A stretch of DNA of 64,000 bases from Apostichopus japonicus. Its lineage: Eukaryota; Echinodermata; Holothuroidea; Aspidochirotida; Stichopodidae. The position numbers were made by a program, and so were the translations under genes. The notes beneath the pieces were generated by a model. That model saw only the letters and a list, made by a program, of their open reading frames with translations. It was not told the DNA's origin and searched no databases. This document shows, in pieces, positions 10,955 through 23,815 of this stretch (position 1 is its first letter; the number at the start of each line of letters is the position of its first letter). Location of the stretch: the NCBI RefSeq assembly GCF_037975245.1, contig NC_092576.1, positions 22,507,611 through 22,571,610 on the forward strand, read 5' to 3'.

Positions 10955-12994
10955 ACAGTCCGTTTATTCATGTGGGCGATTTTGTTGTTTTTATTTTATA
11001 TTTGGAAAAGTTAATTATAAATAACATTTACGCCGACTATTGCGTTTCATTACGAAAAGCATTATGACATACATAGTCATAGATATCAATACCATGTTTA
11101 TAATTCCACTAACGGTTTGATTTTGAAGGGAGGTAACCAAAATGCCATCATACTAGGTATGATCACAATCGATGGGCAATGTCACGGTCATCATTTTTGT
11201 TTCTTATTGTACTTTTAAGTCTTGTCTTATGTATTTGCATTACATTTTGATGAATGTCCCTAAATTATATATGATGAACATTAAATTAATCAACGTTATC
11301 ATCGATAGTAAATTATTGATCTTTAATGTGTTCTCGATTCTCTTTTACTAATCATAATTTTTCAAGGAATAAAACTACAAAAGTAATATAATAGGATTAA
11401 ATTATTGTCCAAAAACTATAAAAAATGAATGCGTTTGGAAAATAGGTAACTATTTAATCTATGAGAGAAATATACGATATGTGTCTTCAAATGGGTTGAA
11501 TACCAAAAAACGTGCTTTATGTTCTAACAAAATGACACAATGATCATATTGAGAAATGTTTTCTAATAATATCTCATGTTATGCATGTTAACCATGACAT
11601 TACTTTCGCTAGTATATGCCACCTTGCTTTATATCCTGGAGGAAGAAATAAGCTTCAATTCACAAAGATGACGATAGGGTTGCGAGGCGAAAAGTAATTA
11701 CTTTTAGCATATTAGTTTGAATAGTTTGGCATGTCAGGTTTGGTCTATAACAATTATATTTACATAGCTGTATATAGATAAGGCCAGATGTGTAACAAGC
11801 TATTTGACATACGGTTAGGGGGCAGAATATTGGAAGCAAAATTAGCAGGCAACATGTAGGATATTAATATATAATATATAACAAGTTGATACGACAAGAC
11901 TCTCATCTCTGAGTATGTGTTTGTAATCTAGTAATAGCCTATATTTTGCTACTCTCTCAGGAATATCAGTAGCATTGCTTTCGATGAGATATTGCTACCA
12001 TTCTGTAAGTAATATTACTAGTCTGTAATGACTAAAAATATTTTTGTTCACGAAGATTGGGATGAACCATTTGCATTTTTTATAATTTTAATTCGTCACT
12101 TTATGCAAAATTCCGTACGAATAGAAAGTATAAGCAAAGTTGAACCGTTAAGGTAAAAGGCAGTGCTTTTTATTTAATTGCAATTTAAGTAGTTAATATT
12201 GAAAGAAATCATAACCATTTCGAATGACTTTGAATTTTTATAACAGAGACGTGTGTTTAACGTATCGTTATCGATTAAAGTGTTTCTTAAATGCAAAACA
12301 AAAGTGAGAGAGAGATTTAGCTCCACGTCCACCAATTCGCAGGTATCGATATATAGATATAAGTGTTGAATGCTAATATTGTTGATTTATTGCATATTCA
12401 CAAGTCATACCTGACGAAGAATAAACATGCGTTCCCTGTCTAACACAAAGTACGTATAGCAGAACAACCGCACGTAGAAAATCAAATGCGCGTTATGCGT
12501 GAGTGAGTATGAAGAGTATGTTTGTGACAGCTAGGACACTGCTTACGAAATGAACGGAAAATTATAAACGATGCTATACAGAAAGATTACCTACCCCATC
12601 CCACCCCGAGCCCCTCCCGTCATTAATCATTGCTACATTAACGCCAAAACTCGCATGTTTAATCAACTAATTCCATAAACAGGAAGTTGTTTTCAGTTTT
12701 TCAATACACAGTAAAAAACAGGTGTAAAAATTAAGAGACGGGGTAAAAGTGGGGTGGGGGATAAAGAGTTGTGCAATTTTTACACAACGGTGAGTAATAC
12801 CTGCATATCCTGCGACACAAAGACATGTGTAATGATATACAAATGTGTATTGAATAAATTTTGGACCCGCTTTTCAGTTTCTACCGGTTAAACAAATTAC
12901 TGCTGTAATTTTTTACACAGCCCTCTGTAAAATACATTCGTACTTTGATGCGTAAACCCGCTTTCATACTGCGCGCTGCTTGCAGAACGACAAC
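10955..12994. other. No gene recognised
   Basis: AT-rich filler. At 12.71-12.93 kb there are several GTAAAA / TTTTTACACA-like strings, including the small palindrome TTGTGCAATTTTTACACAA. These resemble the cluster at 15.5-15.8 kb. Confidence 0.5.
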
Positions 12995-13141
12995 ATGGAA
13001 GCCACTAAAAGTTCAAGAGTTGTTTTACAATTTCTGGAATACATCGGTCCAGCGGAATGGAAACCACAATTCGATTGTAGGATGATGTACTTCGTGAATC
13101 AGTATTATCCTTCAGTTTTATGCGGAAAGAACAATATTTGA
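12995..13141 (+). CDS. Short open frame, 48 residues, hypothetical
   Basis: ATG at 12995 follows a locally GC-richer leader and runs to TGA at 13139-13141. The peptide (begins MEATKSSRVVLQFLEYIG, contains AEWKPQFDC) has a composition that looks coding. A GTAAGT overlaps the region just after the stop (13142), so this may be a first exon whose frame has been lost. No family recognised. The opposite strand is also open over the same interval, which weakens the call. Confidence 0.25.
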   Translation: MEATKSSRVVLQFLEYIGPAEWKPQFDCRMMYFVNQYYPSVLCGKNNI

Positions 13142-14430
13142 GTAAGTCTTGAATTACAAATTCATCGTTGAATGCTAAACGGAAACTGTTGTGCGGCATC
13201 TACATTTCGCCTAAGCCTCATCATGGTTAACCTTACGACTCACTGTTAGTGTAAGGTCTAACGATAGGCTAAGCTATTTCTAATAGTAAAGCGCCACGCC
13301 TACATCATGTAGCCTACAACTCGTTGGTTCCTCTCTCCATTTTCACTTCATGTTCAGAGAAACAGGGTAGTGCACATTACCATTTTGTTCGTACTAAAGT
13401 ATTGCTAATTCAATAACTTTTGAGAATAACTTAGGTTAGGTCTAACGTTAGCCTAAATTAAATATACTAGCTTAAAGGCTAAGAAGCTTAAAGGTCAAGA
13501 CCAATTACACTTGTATGTTTCACAGGATACCTTACCCAACACTTCCATGTAGGCAAGCGTCATAGCCTAGGCTAGCATTGCTTGTCAATTATTAGTTTGT
13601 AAGGTATGTTTTTTTGGCTTAGCCAGCTTGGTGCAGAACTTTCACTTGCAGAAAAGATTACAGATCGTTGGCTTATTATGGAGTGGGCGAGGGGGTTGCA
13701 TACGAACTGTGACCTTGGTCCAAGGTGACTAAAATGACGATGTAAGTGTTTTACCTTTAAACGTAGTAGAACATATGAACGGTTAACGAGTGGGCTAAGC
13801 AGTAAGCACATTGTAAAATAAATTAAAATCAGTATCCCTACATTTTTTTGTTATTATTTCACAACTAAACGTTTTCATCATCTAGTTGTTTTTGATGCCA
13901 AGAACGATATATGATGATTGAGATATCCAGCAATGTTCATGTTACGTATCAATTTTCAAAATGTACAACATGTTATTTGTCATTATTGTTATTAAGCTTT
14001 ACAACAGTGTTAATTGAAAAATATTTGTCCTAAACTTTCCACAGCAGTTTTAATGTTGAAGTATTTGAGTTACTGGATAACGAGAGCATAACATATAATC
14101 CCTAATCTCGGTCTTCGTTAAAAGTTTATATATCAAATCAACCTAAGACACAACTTTCTTGTGAGTTCCATTTGAGCACTATGTAGACTTGTTACGGGTG
14201 ATTGGAGGAGTTTAGAGATCTTCAGCTGCTATGGAAACATTTCAGTTTGCAAGATGGAATACACACAAAATCTAGAACTAAATCATATGCAGCCAGTTGA
14301 CTTGTAAACAGATTTATTATCATAGGTAAACATACAAATGGCACTCATTTACCGAACATGCAATATTGGCTGATCCAACTGAAAACGAGCAAGAAGAACC
14401 AAGTCCGGCAGTTGACTAAATTCCTATGAG

Positions 14431-14645
14431 GCCTCTTTTATGTTTGATGAACATCATACACAACACGTACAGGATATGAAAGCTGGAGAAAATCATAATT
14501 GTGATAGAGAAATGGATAAGCCTAAAACACCCGAACAATATACACAGGAAATCGAAAGTGCTGCTGCAAAGTGTGTTGCTAGTCTCAAGAATACAACATT
14601 ACCCTCTTTTATGTTTCCTGTTATTATATGTTATGATTTTTGTTA
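14431..14645 (+). pseudogene. Fragment resembling uncharacterised transposon or zinc-finger-associated protein
   Basis: The frame contains FMFDEHHTQHVQDM, then a charged stretch, then EIESAAAKCVASLKNTTLP. The last part resembles the AAxFxxxLK segment of large uncharacterised invertebrate proteins often linked to C2H2 fingers or mobile elements. An adjacent upstream open stretch (14339-14419) lies in another frame and ends in TAA. The resemblance is weak and from memory, so treat this as a decayed coding fragment of unknown origin. Confidence 0.25.
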
Positions 14646-14996
14646 AGTATCACAGCTTATGTAAATATTCACAGCGCTTAATATCTCCAGTATGGTTATT
14701 CAACAGCTGTGATAACATGTAAAGTGATAAGTTGAGTTTCCTACTATATATATATTTTCTGGTGTTTTCAAAGTATTGTTGCATTCTTTCTATTATATGC
14801 AATAGCTTTTGTGAAATATCACAGCTTATGTGATTATTTACAGGGCATTAGGTCGCCAATATGGTTTGTTCAACAGCTATTATAACATATAAAGTGATAA
14901 ATTTAGTTTCCTGATATTCAGACGTTGTAATGGTGTTTTCAAACTTGTTTTGTAGTCTCTCTATTATATGTTATGACTTTTGTGAATTATTGCAGT
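14622..14996. repeat. About 170-bp tandem repeat, 2.2 copies
   Basis: Units starting TTATATGTTATGATTTTTGT (14622), TTATATGCAATAGCTTTTGT (14792) and TTATATGTTATGACTTTTGT (14962) share ATCACAGCTTATGT, TTCAACAGCT, AAAGTGATAA and GGTGTTTTCAAA in the same order. The spacing is 170 bp and the third copy is truncated. No coding potential. Confidence 0.8.
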
Positions 14997-15539
14997 CAAA
15001 ATCGTCTTTCACCTGAACTTGGATTTATATTATATGCACGCCCGAAGCCATTGGGGGTCATGGAACGTCGCCCACCTAGATAATGCTCCCCCTCCCCAAC
15101 CAAATTAAAGAACGAGAAAATCGAAAAAAGATTAGTACATATCATTATGGAAAGGCTTCCCTACCAAAATATTTTGGCTACCTGAAAAATATTATAGCCT
15201 TTAAACCTATTTGGCTGCATTGCTGCTAATATGTAGTAGTATTCACTTCTACGATTTTCATATTATTTCAATGTAACAAAGAAAATGCTTGTTTCTCCTG
15301 ATTAGCTGAAAGTTATTCAAAATGGTCTCAATACATGTTCATTTTGATGTAACAAGTGTTTTGTTTGCTTTCTCTGAGAGCATGGGCTTTCTTGTCATAA
15401 AAGATAATGTTGTTTTCCACGTTGGGGTCATATATGCCTTGAAATTGGTATACCTGTTGCAACCTTGTGTTACACTCAATGATATGCGTATGGGATTGAC
15501 ACAATATTGAAACATCCAGAGCATACATGCAAGTTTATT

Positions 15540-15825
15540 ATTTACACAGGTGTGTGTGTAGAAGTAACCCCAAAAGATTTGCTAATATTACGCAACTGTT
15601 TTACAAAAAGACAACACAACTGTGGAGTAAAACCAGTGCCCTGCTTGACGTTGGTAAAATTTACACACAGTGAGGTACAAAAGGGAGCATGGTCATTGTT
15701 GTGCAAATGTTACACAATGTTACTTTGGTAAAATAATTGACACATTGTGTGGTAAAATATCACCACAAAGGTAGGTAAAACTTTGCAATTAAAGCATAAA
15801 TGTGTAAAGTGTTACACATATGTTG
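15540..15825. repeat. Cluster of GGTAAAAT / TTACACA short repeats
   Basis: Strings such as GTAAAACCAGTG, GGTAAAATTTACACACAGTG, GTGCAAATGTTACACAATG, GGTAAAATAATTGACACA and GTGTAAAGTGTTACACA recur every 20-50 bp. Many are small inverted repeats around a GTAAA/TTTAC core. Related strings occur at 12.71-12.93 kb. The boundaries are approximate. Confidence 0.5.
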
Positions 15826-16285
15826 ACCATGTTCCTTTATTTATACCATGCATGTGTTCCCTCTTACCCCAAGTTAAGCATTAATTTTTAGTGCGTACGA
15901 ACATTACTCATTTAAAAGAATTAAAACAAAAGAATATCGTCAGTTGTACTCTTTCTCGAAACTATTCCTAAACGCACTGATATATTTTCAGTATCACTTC
16001 AAGGAGTGATCAAATTTCAAACAACATATGGAAGACTTACTCGATCGAACTTTTCCTTCGCAATTAAAGTAACATATTTCAAGTATGATGGGGTTACTAC
16101 GTAAGTCCTGTTATTCTCTACACAGCACCTCGTGGAAGCCTTTGTTGTACATGGGGATAAGATAAGACTGTGGAATTCATGTTGGCTAAAGAGTGTCTTC
16201 GGCTTCTCAATAGACAACAAGACCAATACGTGAAATTTGACGTTTTATATACTTTTACTTTCATACTGCCCTAAGGACAGGGAGC

Positions 16286-16437
16286 GGGGGAGGGGGGGGG
16301 GGTATAAGTCTTCATTCGTTTTCGAGGTTACCAAGGCACCACGGATTTGATCATGTTATTTGTAAGTGTAACACTCTATATTATATTACTACTCATCATT
16401 TCGCTCGCTCAAAGCTACGTTACCCCCCCCCCCCCCC
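16286..16437. repeat. Paired homopolymer tracts (G17-like and C15)
   Basis: A nearly pure G tract (16286-16302, one interruption) and a pure C15 tract (16423-16437) lie about 120 bp apart. They could pair as an inverted repeat. Both are also the kind of tract where assemblies err. No gene between them is supported. Confidence 0.8.
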
Positions 16438-19400
16438 ATCTGCTTCTTAGCAGCCTTAATATTTGTTCCGATCTACAAACGTGTAAGGTACTTTGCCAGA
16501 TTCCATGGTATTGTATTTTTGGTTTCACGTAATTATACAACGTACGGCAGATTTATTTCGAGTTGAGATCTAGTTGCATATCTGGGATAATTTCAAACTA
16601 ATTATGGCTCGACTTTTCAACTGAACCGGATCAAATTTCGGGATTGCAGTTTGCTAGAGGTCGATCCCAGCGGATGGTTAGATATAAAATAAATCAAATA
16701 GGTCCAGAAACACACTTATAATATTCTCATATTTATTTTACAATTTAATGCATATATGTGTCATGTATGCCATATTTGTATTGCTTGAAAAGCGTTTTAT
16801 TATTTAAACGCTTATATATTTAATAGAGAAGGAAAGAAAATTAATTAATTAATATGTAGAATATGTGAAACAGGAGTACCACTGGCAGTGGTGCTGTCAG
16901 GTGGGTGAAATCATCTTTGTGATAATTGATTTATTAATTATTTTCTCTACAAAGAGGTATTCACATGGATAGTGGAAACTAATTATTGTACAAAAAAATT
17001 AACAAGACATCAGCATATTGGGTCCGAGAGGAATGAAGTGTGTAGTGATGTGTAAGAAGTCGTACTTCTGTAGTCTTCAGCCATTAAATATGTTCAGGTC
17101 TGTCTTGTTTGTATTACTGGAGTACCAGATTCATTATATACTTGTCTTCGATGATATTCCCTGTGTACAGAACAGAAAAAAGGAGAAAAGGACCCTGGTT
17201 GCATGATTGGCTTCTGACGATTACCACTGATAATATTTGTTAACGTCTATGAGCAATAAGTTAGCCTCGGCATATTAGCAATTGCACTTATAACAGATTC
17301 CTGCGGTCTTGTATATACAACGACAGAGTTAATAATGTAATCCAAAATTAAATTATAAAACATTTAATGAATTAGTCCTCTCTGTTACAGAAAGATTTTT
17401 GTGTAAACCAACAGCAGCAGCAACAAGCGCAATGATCAGATGAACAGCTAAAGCGTTTTACAATGTGTAAATAAAATAAAAACGAAAACACCAACTATTA
17501 TAACTAAAACTAACCGATTTTCAAAAGTCTATTTAAAGTACCAAGGCAATTGATAAAATTCAAATTTCGAAATCAATTCCAATGGTATATATCATCTAAA
17601 ATTGAATGACATCAGCGACTTTCGATTCGTGAACAAGATATTAAAGAAAAAAGAGCGTCCTTACATTAATTTAATAGTCTTGACCAAAACAACATCCAAC
17701 ATATACAATGTGATTGGCTGTCTCCATCTGGTGTCTACTTAAGATGTCCTATTGATGAGCATCATCGTGTCTGTTATGAATATTCGATACATTGATTTAG
17801 ATTAATAACTAAAATAGTCTAATGGAGGGGAACTGATCATTCACTTAGGTTTACCACTGAAAGATATGTTATTTACTTCAATGAATGTATTAACAATGAA
17901 ATATCAGATCATGAAGTTAATGTATACACATGATAATGCTGATCAATCGATATGTTTTACCCGAGCTTTTATATACTTTACCTTTCCTATTCCTTGATTC
18001 TTAGTATTGACAAAATAGACTCAGCAAGAATAGACTGGGAAAACAAACAATATTAGAACCTACGAAATGGAGAAAAAAATGATCCGGTCAGTCAGTATTA
18101 AATCAAATGAAATCATTAAAAAACTGTTTTTTTTTCAACTGGCTTCAACATACTCTCAATTTCAACACAAAATAAAACAAATGATAACAGCGCTTCAGGC
18201 ATGACGTTAACTTCTTTGTTATTCCGTTAGAGAAATCCAACAACAATGATGTCCATTTCATGGACTAGTCAAGCGTCATTTAAAGGACTGGCAAGTTCTC
18301 GATAAGAAAGGAGACCGATGGATTAATATTTAAAATACAAAATCAGCAAAATATCTGAATATGTAACCGTTTTCCAAACTAACACTGCACAATTTTCACT
18401 TTCAAAATCAATCGATTGAAACAGACATATTGGCTATTACAAATACCTGCTCACTTTGGTTTGCTAATTGTTATCCAACGTTTGTTCAAAGCTAAATGAA
18501 GTGTCTACCATATGTGGCTTCATTGTATGGCTGATACATTGTGTCAATTGTGTTAAAGAAATTTTACTATGATCGGAAAGATAAGGCTGCGTACATATTC
18601 CTCTTCAGCTATATCAGATGTGATTATGCAAAATGCATTAAATTTTATCGAGAATTTCGTTATGGGAGGATTTGCTGATTATATTACTGATAAACAATAA
18701 ATATATCAAAACGAACTCAGCTATAAACTGGATCTCCACTCTTCGTGAAGTGTAAGCCATTCGATAGTTCACACCCGATGTGAAACTGTTTATAGTTGTA
18801 AATTAACAGTCTCCAAAGTACATTAAATTAATGCGGAATAATATTTGGTAAGAAAAGGAGAGTCATTCTTTGAACTACCGTCAATCCATTCTAATAGGGA
18901 AGGACACCACCCTTTTATTGGTAATGCGGTTAAATGTGATAACTATACATATCTGTTTCATGCTTTGAGGGACTTTGTGAAATTTGAGACAATTGAAAAA
19001 AGTGATAATAGAGAAGTATCTTATTTTTAGCTCTTTAAGCTCTTATTGTTTTGTGTTTATGTCATTTTTGTCAATGGCATTATGTTTGAAATCACATAGT
19101 GTAATGTGAATTCTGGCTGATATACTTTATACATTATATTGATAAAAGATTTGTTTGTTCTGTTTTTCAGTTTATGTAATGTATTGATGTTGTTTAAATA
19201 GTACTCCATATAATTCGAGAAAAAATATTAAAATCTACTAATATTAATACTATCTTTATTGGTATAGTTCAATTTTATTCAATATAACTGATTAATGTTT
19301 AATCAGATCATCAGTTAAGTTTAGACGTTTACAGTACCGTACATTCAGCAAAGGAATGTTGTAACGAATTCTCAGAACTAACGTTGCACGGATTTCACTT

Positions 19401-22400
19401 TTCGCGAAGACCGTCAGTTTTGGCAAGAAAAGCGGTTGAAAATAAAGAACAGAAAAAACAAAACATGGCTGATATATCATGTACATTAATTTCAAACACG
19501 GTTAACCCTTCCCGTCCGTCGTTATTTCATAATGATTTCTAGGTTTGGATAATAATTGTGTTTGGGATATACATTCTCAGTGTCAGAAAAGGCTTTGTCT
19601 GCATGGACAAGGTCACCATTAAAACTACAGGTCAATATATATATTGAGTATCGAGTGTGGGACAAGGCTTATTGTGTTTGTAAAGGAACAGCGGATCCTG
19701 TCGTCCGCTCTTGCCTAAATGAAACGATCAATCCGAGATTGTATTGCCTTCGTAAATTAATTAAGTTTTAATTTTAATAACAGCTTACTTTACATTTATT
19801 TTCTAATCACGTGATATACATTGTGCTGTTTTATTGCGTTGACTGGTGGGCGGAAATGCATGTTAAATTTTTTGAAATGCTAACATTATACTACGTCATT
19901 ACACAAGCGAGTCGTGTGTTCGGCGAGAATCAGCCGACTCTGGCCTCATGCTATCAATGTTTACCGATGTTAAGCTTAATTCCTTTAACAGAGAGACTAT
20001 ACTCTCTCCATATACATATACATGGATCTGGATAAGGGCTGTTATTCTGCTACAAGCCGACATAATCCTGTTATTTTTTTTACAATCGTTAGGTTCCTTC
20101 GCTGTTTGTTATTGTGTGGACCTTTAACTACCTGGTGTTTTAATGGTCATTTTTATCTTTTATATTCTTTGGTTTATGTTGATGTTTTTCATGCACACCA
20201 CACTATTTCTTTTTCTTTTTAGTGCGAGCAGGTATTTACACTATTACTAGCAATACAATATAACTGAAATCAAATTATTTCTACCTAGATTGTGTACAGT
20301 CTGATTTACTGCTTTCGTTTCATCTGCAGTTCCGTTGTTTGACATAAAACCAAGTAAACACAAGTTAACCAGCGATGAGCGTGCAGTTTACTGATTACCA
20401 TTACGCCTATGTATTAATAATATAATGAATTATTTCTACCTACTCTATTTACTGACATAGCTGTTAAAGAGTTATGTTTATCATTATAATTATGTATTAA
20501 CTTAATATATCATCGTTCCTATATAAAGAGTCAATTCGATATTGTAATCAGTTGGTCATCGGGAGCTATTATTATTGTCTCAGTTGCCATAAGAATGGTT
20601 GTCTTGGTAAATTTTGAAGAAAGAATATAATTCACTTTGAGGCGATGTATAGCTCGTTATGTGGCATTTTATTACAAAATCTTGACACAATAACTGATAT
20701 TCTTTTAGTATTGTATAATACTTTGACGTTTCGACTGGTTATAATAGTAACGAAAAGTACTTGAAAGTTTATTTGTTCATAGAACGTTTTAACATCCATG
20801 ACACTTGAGCTAGGAGAATGGCTTATGGAAAGTTCTTGACCCTGTGTTGAGATAAACAAAGCATTTTGTCTGACAAAAGTGCCTGCACCCTACAGTCACG
20901 CACCCACGGTCCCCCACCCCCCCATTAATAAAATGACAGGCTCAACACAATAATGTCGTGTATGTCAACACTTTGCTTTGTAACGATTAACTCTTTCACA
21001 CGCATTTGCCCCTATTAAACGATTTGAATATCTAGTATACTTCATAGATCAGATGTATACTAGACATTAATCACACTTTCTTTACTGTAACACAAGTATC
21101 TTTGCATTATTCATTATCTCTTTGATTTGCAAACATTTTGCCGGTATAACACTGTCTAAACATCGTAGCTCAAACACTACAAATACACGAAACCGGATAG
21201 TAACCGGGCTAAACGTCTGTGAACAGACTAGATAATGCGTACATAATTATCGTTACGTTATTCAATGATTTTTCGTGAAGTTTTGTGTACGATTGTAAGG
21301 ATACTTTACTCTCTATGAATGTGTTGCACAGAAGCGTATTAATACTTTACTCATTGTAATACTTAGTCTTGTTGCTCCAACATTCGTTATTGTTGTACAA
21401 CCATCAATATGTCTGCAACCTCTGTCATTTCTCTTCCTTCCTCTGTATCTCTGTAACCCTGCATGGAGGATGACGTTATCAGCATCAATCTTAATAAACG
21501 AATCGCACAGATACATACAGTAGATGGAAATTTAATGGAAGGGAAGACAATTAACAGAATTATTATGGTATTGATTGCAGGATATTCGATTGAGTACTAT
21601 ACACTGATCGATAACCACCCCGGCGATCTGAAATTTCTCCTTCAGTAACGACATGTTATAAATTATTATGTTTTAATTGACACTGTTAGAAAAGAGGGCA
21701 ACATAATTGCAACTTAGACTAAAACATTATAAGAAAGCACAAACCACACGAATAACAGTCCTTAATTAAGATTAACATACTAAAGAGTAGTATACACGAG
21801 GAGTATATACGATTATGCAGGTTTTCACATACCCTGTAATTTTTGTTTCAATTATATTAATTTACTCATTAATTTAGTTTCCTCCCCTAAATCATAGAGG
21901 AGGAAAGTAACGTTTGTAGGGGAGAAAAATTTACGTTTTTCAGTGAGGAAACTAACGGGTCCGGAAACTAACGGGAGTCGTAAAAAGCACATGCTGCAAC
22001 ATTAACAAGTAGTGTGTTTGGTATTGAGATCAGTATTGTACTACTAATAGTAATAATGGTGTGGTACGTACATGTTAGCCATTCACCAGGCATTAAACTA
22101 CGTTTACTCCATCACATAAAATACCGACAGTGCGCCAGCCCTTTATATACCTTTGCTAATTTTGTTTGCTATGATTCATAAACAAATCACATATATGTTT
22201 AGCCCACTGACAAGATCAATAAAATTACATATGAGATCAAAATTGGACAAGTAAGTTGTCACCATTAATTTCGAGTGTTCCCTGACGTATTCTCCCTAGA
22301 TCTGCCCCCTCCCATTCACACTTAATTTCGTGGCCCGACATAGCATATCGATCCTAGCGGTATAGTTCAGTGAATACGTATCCTATAGCAAAAAACAAGA

Positions 22401-23228
22401 TACTTGATATAAGTTAGGCATTATGACTCATGTACACAGTCCTTTAGGCCAAGTAGGACGCCTACCTACTAACGCCAAAACGCCTTGCTATTTGAGCAGA
22501 CGTTAATCCGATTTTAAGTACCATACTGCATCCATGGGAAAGCCATTACTAACAGCACGCCCACGACCTTGGTGGACCTCTTCATCATCAATCCCCGCCA
22601 TTGTAAGGTCGATGATTAGAGAGTACTTCAAGAATTTGTGGGCTGATTTCTAAGATATTCTCCTAACCTTTGCATTCAACTAAACAACTGAGCAGTGTTG
22701 TCTTGAACAGCACCGCCGCACCGCATAAAAAAATGTCCGTTTTGGCGAGTGCTTTAGTCATTCCGCTGCAGTAAATGTTGCGGCATAACGAGTACGTAAA
22801 CGAAGTCGTTATGTCGTAGTAAAGGCTGCATAATAAAGACAATATAATTTTGAAATTCGGAAAGGGCGACCTTTCATTAGCAGCTGACAGACTGCCCAAT
22901 AAAAATTGCTCATTATGCTGCGTTGAAAGAACCTCGCATAGTGACTTTTTATTGTTTTTCTAATTATGTGACACAACATTCCTTTCTTTATAAGGAGTAA
23001 AAGCTGCATAAAAAGTTACTGAATAATAATGATTCTTCTAATTTAGAGGATTAGATTTAAACCATGTCTATTCTCGTCTCTGTCATACTCAGTCATAGTT
23101 ATCATATATGCCTCATAACCGGCTTGTTAGCATGTCACTGTTCTGAGTACCATCTTTATCGTATTTATTTCAATGATTAGTTTCGTAATGTCTTAGTATT
23201 GTTATGTACCATTTATCTTGTTTTACAG
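16438..23228. other. Long gene-poor stretch
   Basis: No recognised coding region in almost 7 kb. Open frames such as 18845-19030, 19556-19771 and 21463-21648 are short, lack known motifs and have no matching splice partners. One short repeat cluster is listed at 21878-21982. Confidence 0.5.
21878..21982. repeat. Hairpin plus GGAAACTAACGGG direct repeats
   Basis: TTTCCTCCCC and AGGAGGAAA form a stem around a 10-base loop. They are followed by GGAAAGTAACG, GGAAACTAACGGG and GGAAACTAACGGG in direct orientation within 80 bp. This may be a terminal part of a non-autonomous element, but I did not find the other end. Confidence 0.5.
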
Positions 23229-23331
23229 TTGTACCGCACACATACAAGCGAGGAATACATTCAGAAGGTTACGCCTGTCATTGTCTCCTTCGTGGTTAGC
23301 TGGTTGGCTAGCGGCGCATATCCGACGCACA
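23229..23331 (+). CDS. Predicted internal exon, unknown protein with hydrophobic stretch
   Basis: The acceptor TTGTTTTACAG ends at 23228 and the donor GTGAGTG begins at 23332. In phase 0 all 34 codons are open, encoding LYRTHTSEEYIQKV followed by the hydrophobic TPVIVSFVVSWLASG. The exon is more GC-rich than its surroundings. It leaves in phase 1, which fits the exon at 23778. The segment could be part of a membrane helix. Family not recognised. Upstream exons of the same gene were not found. Confidence 0.45.
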
Positions 23332-23777
23332 GTGAGTGTAGCACATTAACTATTTGTGAATACTAGTGATGCCTTTTTTTAACAAATAATTATTTACTGA
23401 TATATTAATATATGATATACTAGGTCTATTTTGTATCATATGTTCAGTACAATCATCCGAAAAATGTTCGCATCTAACCAGGCGATGCTACTGAGACGTT
23501 AACGGGACAAATCGTAAAAAACACCGATTTATCAGATCTGAGCAATCGAAAGGAAAAAGTTGGCGCAATACACAAAAGTAATAGAAATAAAATTAAACAA
23601 CATTATAACAACAGTAGTTTATTACTACATTGATATTTATTGTTTGAGTTGATGGTTCTATTTTAATTTGAGTTTATAAATACATGAACCTTGATTTATT
23701 GTTAGTATGGCACTTACAGTGTGTTAACAAGTTTAATTTGTATTGGTTAATACATGCATTCGATAAATCACTTTCAG

Positions 23778-23815
23778 GTTTCTTACCCCGGATGCTTCCC
23801 CCAGGAACTCTATGA
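23778..23815 (+). CDS. Predicted terminal exon joining the exon at 23229
   Basis: The acceptor AAATCACTTTCAG ends at 23777. Entered in phase 1 it reads FLPRMLPPGTL and stops at TGA (23813-23815). The matching phase and clean stop support a two-exon 3' end of a gene with a 446-bp intron. An AATAAA lies at about 23974. The peptide is too short to identify. Confidence 0.4.
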
